In this document: positions 23,158 through 33,657 of the stretch, piece by piece
How positions within the stretch are numbered: the stretch's first letter is position 1
Layout: the number at the start of each line of letters is the position of its first letter
Assembly: GCA_963853835.1 (NCBI GenBank)
Contig: OY970824.1
Coordinates: 1,307,001-1,371,000, forward strand
Direction: 5' to 3'
Origin: Calendula officinalis
Lineage: Eukaryota > Streptophyta > Magnoliopsida > Asterales > Asteraceae
DNA length: 64,000 nt
Position numbers and translations under genes: made by a program
The notes under the pieces: generated by a model
What the model was told of the DNA's origin: nothing
The model's database searches: none
Seen by the model: only the letters and a program-made list of their open reading frames with translations

Positions 23158-23602
23158 CTGTAGTTAGTAAGTGCAAAAGTCAACCACAAGAAACTTGATA
23201 AAATCTTGGTCAAATACATAAAAGAAAGAAAAAAAAGAGAGGCTTACAAGAACGAGACGGGTTGAAAATCACCCAAAGTGTATTTTTAATGCATAAAACC
23301 TCAAATTAACTTATTAGAAAGATAAACTGTTTAAAATCACATAATTTCTGTTTTCATATTTGGCACACTTATTATTCATGGAAAAAAAAATCAGAATTCT
23401 GAACAAATTGTTCCAAGTCACCCGGACCGTTTTAATGACTATCTCCAACACCTCAACACCAACGGATACTCTGGTATTGGCTTTAACATATGTGTTAACC
23501 AGAGAAAACATCTTTAACATGATTCTTAAATCTATGTTAAAAAATTAAAAACTATTTAACATAGCTTTAATAGCATCACCACACATGCACACACCTTGTG
23601 TT
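23158..23602. other. Sequence upstream of the HMCES-like exon
   Basis: AT-rich, apparently the former intron upstream of that exon. I looked on the minus strand for a preceding exon ending in a donor. A sequence reading GGGTGATTTTCAACCCG then a GTAAGC donor lies near 23245-23265, but its frame gives nothing recognisable. Confidence 0.35.
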
Positions 23603-24057
23603 TAGGCCTGTAAACGAATCAAACGAACACGAACGGGGTCTTGTCGTGTTCGTTTATTAAGGAAAAAATGTGTTCGTGAACGGTTCACGAACACTCATCG
23701 AACGGAATTTTGTGTTCGTGTTCGTTTGTTAATAAAATTTAGTGTTCACGGTTCGTGAACGCGTGTAACACACATAAATGAACACAAACGAACATAAACA
23801 AACACAAACGTACACGAAACAAACACAAACAAACATAAACGTACACAAACGAACATAAACAAACACAAACATACAGAAACGAACATAACACAAACTCAAA
23901 CGAACACTAACAAATGAACTTAAACAAACGAACACGAACGGATGTTTAACTAAACGAACACAAAATTTTGTTCGTGTTCGTTTATTTAGCTAAACGAACG
24001 AACATAAACGAACACCGCCTAACGGTTCGTTGAACGTTCGGTTCGTTTACAAGCCTA
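23603..24057. mobile_element. hAT-type MITE with AACGAACA interior
   Basis: Ends TAGGCCTGTAAACGAA and TTCGTTTACAAGCCTA are inverted repeats. The flanking 8-mers CTTGTGTT and CTTATGCT agree at 6 of 8. The interior is built from AACGAACA / AAACACAAACG repeats. It lies about 300 bp upstream of the augmin gene. Confidence 0.78.
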
Positions 24058-24361
24058 CTTATGCTTGGTGCTCCGGTTTTAACTCGAGCTTATTATTTGT
24101 AAGTTGAGGGGTCAAATCAGAATTAAACAAAACTACCGGGTTTCAAAATGCGTATAATTCAATTGATTTCATTTCAATTCACGATTCACAAATCTCCGGC
24201 CGGCGCCAAACCCCTCTCTCCCTCGTTCAAAATTTCTCATCGGAACCCCAATTCAAATGGACAATTTTCCGGCGATATCTTCAACGTTCTGATCTGCAAC
24301 CTTCATCATAACTGGGACTCCAATTACGAACAATTCATCACTGAAACACAAAAACCAGCAA

Positions 24362-27300
24362 ATGAGTGGGACCAGACTGTGTTCATTATTGGCTGAATTA
24401 GGGTTTGAAGGTCACGAGGCACTTGATCCTGACAGCTTCGAATGGCCTTTTCAGTATGAAGATGCTCGTCCTATACTCGATTGGATCTGCTCTAGCCTTC
24501 GTCCTTCGAACGTCCTCTCAGCTTCTGAACTCTCACAGTTACATCTCTCCCCCTCTCTCTCTCTCTATATCTCTCTCTCTCTCTCTGTATACAGAATTGC
24601 ATGTTTTATAATAATTTTTTTATGTATAAACATCTAGGTGTGTCGCTTATTATCGTAATCAGATCGATTTATAGAATATAGAAAGTTGAATTATGTAAGA
24701 CTTGATTGTTTTAGGTCTGCAATTGTAAAACCGAAAACGTACTTTCCCCTAATTTATCAGTTATGTAGTTGGAAAACTCGATTTATAGAATCAGAATGTA
24801 GAAAGTTCAATTATGACCACGGGCTCATGTGTTGCATAATTGTAGCATAGTTACAGTTATCCATCTTTACAGGAATCATGTTACATAGGCCATAAAGTTT
24901 CTTCTTAGGGCTTGGAGGATTAATTATTCTATCATACTCTCATGTTTTTATGCTGACAATTATATCTGTTATTTAGGTATGAGCAGTTTGTACAAGATGG
25001 AAAGCTTTTGGAGGTAATTAACATGCTCAATTTTGATCATAATCATATGTTTAAATATTAATTTTATATTTAAATATTAATTTTTTTTGTATCAAATTTT
25101 TGCATAGGGAGAAGACCTAGATTTTGCTTATGAAAGCATATCAGCCTTCTCAACAAGGAGAGATAACCAGGAGGCAGTTTTTGGAGCTGAAGAAGGACTA
25201 AAAGAGATCCGGTAAATTTTCCTACATTCCTTTTATACTTAAATGTTTATAATGTATATAACATGCTCAGTTTTATTTTATTTTTTTAATATTTAAAGGG
25301 ATGCTACTTTAGCCTATAAAGCAGAAGCTGTAGGGCTACAGAGGCAATTAGGGCATCTACAATCTCAATATGACATGCTCAGTACACAAGCTTCATATTT
25401 AATTCAAGGAAAAAGGGCAAGAGTTGCATCAACATCTACTGTTAATGGACTATTAACTGCCATAGATGATAGTTTATCAGCAAGAAACTTAGAGGTACAG
25501 TTAATAATAAAATTATTCTATACATTTATAACGAAAACGTAAAAAGTTGTATTTTGGGGTAAAGTAATATTTTTTATTTCTCTAATTCCAGGAATATACT
25601 ACCCTAAACTATTCAATTAAGGTAATATTTAGCAGAAAAGGTAAAAAATTATCAACTTTATTTTTGAACTTTTCCCGGGAAATGTTACCTTAATTGAATA
25701 GTTTAGGTAGTTTATTCCTGAAATTAGAGACAAAAAATAGTATGTTTATCCAAATTTATAATTTATTTTTTGTAAAATTTAAATTCGATATGCTTAAATA
25801 TGAGTCCTGAAACTTGTTTTTTTTTTTGTAACTTAAGATGAACGCAGTTCTTGGACGGATTGCTTCTACAGCCCAAGAGTTGGCTCATTTTCATTCAGGC
25901 GATGGTATTATGTGAAATTTATTTTATTTATATGTATGGTATTTTTAGCTTAAATGGTTTGATATATTAAATAATAAATATAATTAATATATAACTTCTT
26001 TAATGTGTTTTGATATGTAGAAGAAGGGATCTATTTAGCATACTCTGACTTCCATCCATATTTGCTTGTTGATTCATCGTGTATGAGAGAGTTAAACCAA
26101 TGGTTTGTTAAACAACTAGATACGGTACATACTATACTGTATATGATGTATGTTTTGTATTTTTAATTAAAATGAATAGTTTAGAGGTGGGTAACAGGTC
26201 AAAAGTCAAACCAAACTTTTTTAGTACGGGCCAGGTCGGTGTGCATTTTTGGAATTGTTTATTCATAATTAATGTGTTAGTTATAATTACAAAAACAATA
26301 TTGTTACAATAATAATAATCTAGATATTAGAATAAACAATTTAGGAGGTTGTATGCAATAAAAATAAACTCTGGGCGACTTTCAACCCGTTTGACTTGTT
26401 CCTCGAATTAGCTATTCTTTTATTTGACCCGTTTGAGATAATAAAACGCAAACCAAATCGACCCATTTATAAGTATATGGATTAAAATTGTAACCTCTAG
26501 ATTATTCTCTATAGCACGGTGGTTTTAATTTTAATTTTTTGGTCAATTAAAACCCTGATTTTTTTTATTAAAAATGGACGGTTTTATATTTTTATTTTAT
26601 TTGTTTAATTAGGGCCCTTACCGCCTGGTGGCAGAGGAAGGAAAATCTAAATGTTCATGGGTCAATCTTGATGATGTCTCCAATACTTTAGTGCGAGGTG
26701 ATTATCAATTGCAAAATATTTTATTTTATTATTAATATTTTTATCTTCTACTTTTATATTTCATAGATTAATTCGTTACATTTTTTAATTTATTTATCCT
26801 TTTGTGGCTGATTCTTGATGCAGCAGATACCCAAAAATCACAACATCAACGTGTTTCGGAATTACAAAGGCTTCGATCCATGTATGTATGTGTGTCTTTT
26901 TTATATATTTTTTTATTTTAGTTTTCTGTTTGTTGATATGATAAATAACAATATATAAAATATTAAATTTGTAGATTTGGAACAAGTGAAAGACAGTGGG
27001 TTGAAGCTCAAGTTGAGAATGCAAAACAACAAGCTATTTTACTGACACTTAAAGGTCAAGTAAATTCAGATGAAGCTCATATTCACCTCGATCTTCATTC
27101 TCTCAGGTATAATAATTTTAATAAATAATAATAAATATATTAAATATAATTACAAAAAACGATTTTTCATTAGGAGAAAGCATGTTGAATTAGCTGGCGA
27201 GCTGTCAAATCTGCAAAACAAAGAAGAGAAATTGTTGTCAGAGGTTTGCATTTTATTTTATTGTTTAAATTATGCGTGAAAAATATTAGAATTATGTTTT

Positions 27301-29727
27301 TTTCCAAATTACTTTATGCGATATATTACTTCCTTTTTGCAGACTATTCCTGATTTATGCTGGGAGCTAGCTCAACTACAAGACACGTACATTCTGCAAG
27401 GTACATATTTAAATAAAATTATTTAACTTTACTTATATAAATTCATTTAATTATGTCTTTTATGCAGGTGACTATGACTTAAAAGTTATGCGACAAGAGT
27501 ATTATATCCAACACCAGAAAGCGGTATACTACTTTTTTAGCTTTATAACTGAATAAAAAGAACTCAAATTTATATGCTTGTTTTTTATTTTTTATTTAAC
27601 AGTTCATAAGTCATCTGATTAACCAACTTGCAAGACACCAGTTTCTAAAATTAGCATGCCAATTTGAAAAGAAGACAATGCTTGCAGCCTTTTCATTGCT
27701 CAAAGTTATTGAATCAGAACTCCAAGGTTACCTATCAGCAACCAAAGGACGAGTGGTATTCACATTCTCACCTCTGTTCGGGTCGGGTCGGGCAAAATGG
27801 GCGGGTCGGGAAACGGGTCAAAACGGGTAATTTTATGTACGGGTCAAAATTTTGCAGGGTCGTTGCTTAGCATTAATTCAAGCAGCATCAGATGTACAAG
27901 AACAAGGAGCTGTTGATGACCGAGATACTTTTTTACACGGTGTCAGAGATCTTTTAAGCATTCATTCAAGTAAATTAATTAATTTTATTATTATTTATTT
28001 AATATTTATAATTTAAAGAGTACATTAAACGAATGGTCCTTTAAGTTTTTAGCAAATTTCATTAAGGGTCCTTTAGTTTAAAAAATTACACCGATGATCC
28101 TTAATTCTGAAAGGTTTTTCATCGATGGTCCTTTACACTAACTAACGTTAATTTATTAATTTATTCTATTAACTCACCCCATGTGCAATGAACATGAGGG
28201 TAAAAAAGTCATTTTTAATTTCTTTTCATTCTTAAACTAATTTTTTTTATCTTAAATAAAAGTTTTTAGTCTAAGAATAAAAAGCAATGAAATGAGAAAT
28301 GACTTTTTTACCCTCATGTGCATTTCACATGGGGTAAGTTAAAAGAAAAATTAATGTCAGTTAGTGTAAAGGACCATCGGTGAAAACCCTTTCAGAATTA
28401 AGGACCGTCAGTGTAATTTTTGAAACTAAAGGACCCTTAATGAAATCTGCTAAAAACTTAAAGGACCATTCGTGTAATTTACTCTAATTTAAATAATAAA
28501 TTCTGTAACAGACATTTTCATTTATCATTTTAGATTCTCAAGGTGGTTTATCAACATATGTATCAGCACCAGGATTAGTCCAGCAAATATCCAGCCTTCA
28601 ATCAGACCTCATGACTCTGCAATCTGATTTAGATAATGCACTTCCAGAAGACAGAAGTAGATGCATCAATGACTTGTAAGTCAAGTTATCCTATCAGAAA
28701 CGGGCCGGGTCGGGTCGGGTCAAGATTTACCCGTTTGATATAAATGGTTTGACCCGTTTGACAGGTGCACGCTTATCCAAAGTTTACAACAGCTACTATT
28801 TGCATCATCCACCACTGCACAGCCAATTTTGACTCCTCGGGTACTAAATCCATCAAATCTTACAACTAATTAAGTCATTATGAATTTATGATTTATGAAT
28901 TTCAGAATTTGTAATGTTTTGTGGTTTGTAAATTTGTAATTGCAGAGTCTGATGAAAGAGCTAGATGAGATGGAAAAGGTGAATGCTAAATTGTCTGCTG
29001 CAGTTGAAGAAGTAACACTCGAGCACTGCAAGAAAAATGAAGTAATTTTTTTTAAAATATTTTCAATAGAGTAAATTACACGAATGGTCCTTTAAGTTTA
29101 TAGCAAATTTCAGCAATGGTCCTTTAGTTTCAAAAATTACACCGATGGTCCTTAATTCTGAAAGGTTTTGCACCGATGGTCCTTTACACTAACTAACTTT
29201 AATTTATTCTGTTAACTCACCCTCATGTTAAAAAAGTCATTTTTCATTTCTTTTAAAATTTTAAACTAAAAACTTTTATTTAAGGTATAAAAAATTAATT
29301 TAAGAATGAAAAGAAATTAAAAATGACTTTTTTACCCTCGCGTGCATTGCACATGGGGTTAGTTAACAGAATAAATTAACGTCAGTTAGTGTAAAGGATC
29401 ATCGGTGAACAACCTTCTAGAATTAAGGACCATCAGTGTAATTTTTGAAACTAAAGGACCATTGGTGAAATTTGATATAAACTTAAAGGACCATCCATGT
29501 AATTTACTCTTTTCAATATTTGAAACGGTTATTTCTAATAAATGAGACTTATAATAATTAATAACTAAACATGGATTTCCATTTGGTGGTTACAGATTGT
29601 AAAGCATCACTCTCAAGAAATGGCACTACAAAGGCAAGTTTTTGTTGATTTCTTCTGCAATCCTGACCGTTTAAGAAATCAAGTAAGGGAATTAACTGCC
29701 CGAGTTAGGGCTTTACAAGCATCATAA
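24362..29727 (+). CDS. AUG3: Augmin (HAUS) complex subunit 3
   Basis: Eighteen exons: 24362-24537, 24977-25013, 25108-25211, 25299-25494, 25838-25904, 26021-26124, 26613-26697, 26824-26881, 26975-27106, 27174-27243, 27343-27400, 27468-27523, 27603-27755, 27858-27969, 28534-28675, 28765-28840, 28946-29041, 29596-29727. Every junction is GT-AG with matching phase. The sum is 617 residues, the length I recall for Arabidopsis AUG3. The N terminus (MSGTRLCSLLAELGFEGHE, FEWPFQYEDARPILDWICSS) is the conserved HAUS3 head; the rest is coiled coil. Augmin recruits gamma-tubulin to microtubule walls for branching nucleation in the spindle and phragmoplast. Introns 14 and 17 hold Mutator-type MITEs and intron 4 a foldback. 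Introns 6, 13 and 15 carry GACCCG-type motifs. Confidence 0.95.
24547..24585 (+). repeat. CT microsatellite in AUG3 intron 1
   Basis: A run of CTCTCT, interrupted once by ATAT, lies just downstream of the exon 1 donor. Confidence 0.85.
25578..25740. repeat. Foldback repeat in AUG3 intron 4
   Basis: The left arm (TCTAATTCCAGGAATA, CCTAAACTATTCAATTAAGG) is mirrored by the right arm (CCTTAATTGAATAGTTTAGG, TTCCTGAAATTAGAGA) around a spacer of about 50 bases. Probably a MITE; flanks are too eroded to classify. Confidence 0.75.
28018..28484. mobile_element. Mutator-type MITE in AUG3 intron 14 (TSD TAATTTAAA)
   Basis: Ends GAGTACATTAAACGAATGG and, in reverse, GAGTAAATTACACGAATGG bound 467 bp. A perfect 9 bp duplication TAATTTAAA lies at 28009-28017 and 28485-28493. 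The arms are long (about 200 bp each), so the element is close to a full palindrome. No coding capacity. Confidence 0.92.
29069..29509. mobile_element. Mutator-type MITE in AUG3 intron 17 (TSD TTTTCAATA)
   Basis: Same family as 28018-28484 (GAGTAAATTACACGAATGG start, AAGGACCAT arms), 441 bp, with a perfect 9 bp duplication TTTTCAATA at 29060-29068 and 29510-29518. The different duplication shows an independent insertion into the same gene. Confidence 0.92.
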
Positions 29728-31707
29728 TTTTATAATCTCCTTGTGTTTCTTTTTCTGAGTGTTAGTTTATTTAGTTATTCTAACCATTTCATATCTAAAA
29801 GCTCATTCATCTCCTTATATCCTTCTGCTTGCTTCTTACAATTATTTATTTTGTGTTTGTGTTTTGATTTGTTGTGCAAATTACCTTTTAACCCTTTTAA
29901 ATCTACTTGATTTTTGTAAAATTTTGTTACCGTTGAATTTCCATGAATTTGGCTATGAAAACTAAAATTTATATGTTACAGGATAACTTACAAGAACGAG
30001 TTCGGCAAAAGCGGGTTGGGTTAAGTTGACAATTTGGTTTTCTTTAATATATAACATCAATATATATAAATTAAACTAGATATCACGTTAATCAAAATTT
30101 ATTTAATACTACTATAACATTATTATACATAAGATAACACTATATGTAACATATATATACAAATTACATTGAATATGACTTTAATATACGTTAAAAATAT
30201 AATATTATAATCGTTTAAAAGAATAAAAATTCCCATAGCACATTTTAGGGGTCCTCGCCAATTTGGGTACAAAATTGGCAGGGACAGTGGCACGAAATCG
30301 GGATCACATTCCAGTTCCAAATGCTCTTATAAGTTGAACTTTGAAATAGTGTTCAAAACAAGATACATAATAAATAAAATAAAATAGAAATATAATTTCT
30401 AAACATTTGTTTAGAGTAAAAAGGTAAGAAAAGAAAACATTGTGTTAAAAAGTTGTTGGATTGTCACCTATCTTTCAATACAAGTCTCTCTGCTTTTGCA
30501 TGTGCACCACCAATAAATGGAAATTTTCTTCTTCTTTTTTACTTTAATTACCAAAAGACCACATAACCCCACACCCATTCTCTCACATCATTTTCCTTAA
30601 AAAGATTTACCTACTCAGAGCTTTTGTATCTTATAATAAAAAATACCTCATTTTGAACTCTTGTGCCAAAAGCACACAAAAGAAGAAACACATCCTCCAA
30701 AGCTAAAAACAAAAAGTTTCTACTAAAACAGAATGAATGCAAAAGGTATAATTTGTTGAACTTGTTCCATCCGTAACTGGTCACCACGATCATGCGTCGT
30801 TCTTTCGTTTTTCATATGGGTTTGATCTGGAGAAAGAATGTTGATGTGATGCTGATATAATACCGGTGATCAAATATTAAGGCTAAAACAGAATGGATGC
30901 AAAACTTATAGCAACAAGGGCCTCTACTCATGTCTTAGAAATATACATTTTAAAACATTTATTACAGATTAATAAATTATAAGTTTGAATTTTGGGTACA
31001 AGGCAACATAAACTGGGCATACTCATGTCACTTTCAATTAAAGTGTGACTAGTGGTTTTATCAGAGCATGCAGAACAAAAGCTTTCTTTTTAGGTTGGTT
31101 TGGTTTATTATAGCATGCAGACACTTTTATTATAGCAACAAAACATGACCCACCACCCAAAATTCCTATCTTTCTTTTTACCCTTTTCTTCATTTTTTTC
31201 ATATTTTCCACCAATTTCTAGAGTCATAAATCTTTATGTTATACAAACCATAATCTTGGATACCATTGAGCCAACATGTAACTAGCTGTTTTGTCTGACC
31301 TTTTAAGATGATACATACAACTCATAAAGTCTTTGATCGGTTGACTTCATAGATGCGTCACTCCCTTATTTTTTGCTTTGTTTGGTCGGCCTACCGACCA
31401 AACTTTGCACGAGAAATAGTTGGTTTTTGTACGAGTTTAGGGTTTGGTAACATTACTGGCATTTGATCATGTGTTCGGTCTTCAGAGAAAATACTGAAGT
31501 AGCACCGGATGATAGTGATGACCATCGTTGCATTTGGTCACCATTACTACTAGTACAAAAAATGTTCATTCCAATATAAAATAAACATTGTTGTGTTTTA
31601 AATGAACATGTAGATATTACATCTAAACAACATAATAAGCACTTGAAAAACACAATCCAAACCCCAACTAACCTCCAAACTATTTGGACACTAAACTGCA
31701 TGTTATC
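29728..31707. other. Intergenic DNA after AUG3
   Basis: It begins with the AUG3 3' UTR (T-rich, about 29728-29980). The rest is AT-rich with no gene I can support. The short frames on both strands have no recognisable motifs. Confidence 0.4.
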
Positions 31708-31863
31708 GGATTCACGGCTTGTTGGGTGATTTGGAGATATCGGAATTCGGTTGTGTTTGATAGTGATAAAATTCGTAGGTTCATAGTTGATAGTATTAAG
31801 CTATTTTCGTATTCGTGGTTGACTCATAGGAATCATAAAATTAAGATTCCGTGGGTGAATTGA
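31708..31863 (+). pseudogene. LINE reverse-transcriptase protein, C-terminal fragment
   Basis: The frame reads GFTACWVIWRYRNSVVF, then FIVDSIKLFSYSWL and HKIKIPWVN before a stop. The spacing of CWxIWxxRN, a short gap, then DSIKLFSxxWL is typical of the extreme C terminus of plant L1-type LINE polyproteins. A T-rich tail to about 31935 (TTAATAAAAG) may be its 3' UTR. Nothing upstream of 31700 continues the protein, so it is 5' truncated, as is common for LINEs. Confidence 0.75.
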
Positions 31864-32338
31864 TTAATTAACTCATTGTAATTATGTTTTTTTAGTTTAG
31901 CTTATTTCTAGACTCACGTTTTAATAAAAGTTTTGAAAGTCCTCGGGGATGATGACAATGACGAATCTTCACCCGTTGCCTTCTTTTTGCTGTTCAAATT
32001 TTGTTTGGATAAACCCGATTAATCAATCTTCCCCAACATAGTTTTCATATGTTGGGTAACCAAAAAAGGTGATAAAAACTTAAAAATGTTATAAGTGATT
32101 AAGACAACAATGGGCCCATAAGTGAAAATCTTGAAATTATGTCAAGTGAAACACAAATATGGATTACACCCAAAACAAAATTAAAAAGAAAAAAAAAACC
32201 ATAAATCCTTCTCATCTTCATATCTTCATCTTGATCTTCATCTTTTCATACCTATGGGCCATTTCACCATCTTTCACACACACTTATATAAAAGTTATAT
32301 AACTCTACTGTTTATCTAAGCTTTCTTGTTACAAGATT
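31864..32338. other. Spacer between LINE fragment and RIN4-like gene
   Basis: No coding sequence. It includes the probable 3' UTR of the minus-strand RIN4-like gene, with TC-rich stretches at about 32205-32250. Confidence 0.4.
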
Positions 32339-33657
32339 TCACATAACACAAGTTGGCTTCATGCACATTGAAAACAACCCCCACCTCTTGCTCTTCTGCA
32401 TAACGAAACAAAATTCAGTTAAAACATTTAAAATTGTTAAAATCAACACCATTACTCTAATTATAATAAAGAATCACTCCTTTTGCTTTTAGTGTTACAA
32501 TAATCAATTACTCCCTCCGTTCCTAAATAAAATTCCCATTTCTCCTTCAAGTTTTGTCCCTGAATAAAATTCTCATTTCTCAAACTTAAAGGGTCCACTT
32601 AATATAATAATATTTTGTATTCACCACTAACTATCTCCTAAAACACTTTCTCTCTCTAATCAAACCTTATATTTTAATCAAAAGTAATACCAAATATCCC
32701 ACCACTAACTATCTCCTAAAAATTTGTACTAAAAAAAATAAGAACTTTATTTAGTTACATACGAATATTTAATTAACTTACTATGAATGAAATTTGACTT
32801 ATGCCTCTTTTGCACAAGACAAAACCGACATCCACTTTATTTAATTAGTTTACTATGAATATCATTTCTCTTAAAAAAAATCAAATTAGTTAATAATGAA
32901 TGAGCTTTGACTTATGATTTATGAGACTGTTGATTGTAGGATAGTTTGACTACGGGGTCCACAATTCATGGTAAATGTTGACAAAAACAAAATTAAATCA
33001 CGTAAACTGCGTGGATTCAAAAGAGTCAGAAAAAACTCGTGAATTTAGAAGTTATTAAATATAGGAAAATATAATACCCTTCTCGGCGGCGTACGGAGGA
33101 GCTCCGGCGAGATCTTATATAAGTCTTCATCAACAGCCTTTGATTTAACTTTAACATCAACACCCTTCATGTGTTTCTCCGTCGCCGGAACTTCCTTCCC
33201 TCCGTAAACAAAGTCGTAATCGTAATCACAAACCACCCGAGATTTCTTCTTCACTTCCATCGCCGGAGTTTTCCTCTGTTGACCAAATATCCCAAAAGTC
33301 AAAATTATTTCATTTGTAGAATTACACTCAGTTAAGTCTAAATTATAATTAGGTCAGAAATTACCCGACGGCGAGGAAGGACAATCATGGCCGGAGTTAC
33401 GACATTGTTCTCGTAGAGATCTCCGGCGACGTAAAGATCACGGTCTTGAGGGTAACCATAGCCATAATCGATGAAACCGGCTTGCCGAGCTGACTCAAAA
33501 CATTGAGTAAACGAAAGATGATTGTTGCAATCCCAGCTGCCGAACGCCGGAATATGATTTCCCCTGAATTCCTGCATAAAATCATGTTTTTAATTTCCAA
33601 GGGTAGATTTCAACAGAGAGAGAAAGTTGAGGGGGTGTATATGAAACTTACATCCAT
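32339..33657 (-). CDS. RIN4/NOI-like protein
   Basis: Four coding exons on the minus strand: 33652-33657 (only ATG GAT), 33365-33571, 33078-33275 and 32339-32395, all GT-AG and in phase, giving 155 residues. Residues 3-34 form a NOI domain (IPAFGSWD, then FTQCFESARQAG), the segment cleaved or bound by pathogen effectors in RIN4. A conserved block KAVDEDLYKISPELL follows in exon 3. The final exon adds a basic, Cys-containing tail (KSKRWGLFSMCMKPTC), fitting palmitoylation and plasma-membrane attachment as in RIN4. The family acts as immune-signalling adaptors; a specific role here is not known. The first exon encodes only Met-Asp. An alternative is initiation at the ATG overlapping the exon 2 acceptor. 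Intron 3 holds a degraded Stowaway MITE. Confidence 0.82.
32511..32767. mobile_element. Degraded Stowaway MITE in the RIN4-like intron
   Basis: The left end CTCCCTCCGTTCCTAAATAA after a TA is clear. The interior matches the element at 7503-7766 (ACCACTAACTATCTCC, CAAACCTTATATTTTAAT). The right end has decayed (AGAACTTTATTTAGTTAC), so the right border is approximate. Confidence 0.65.
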
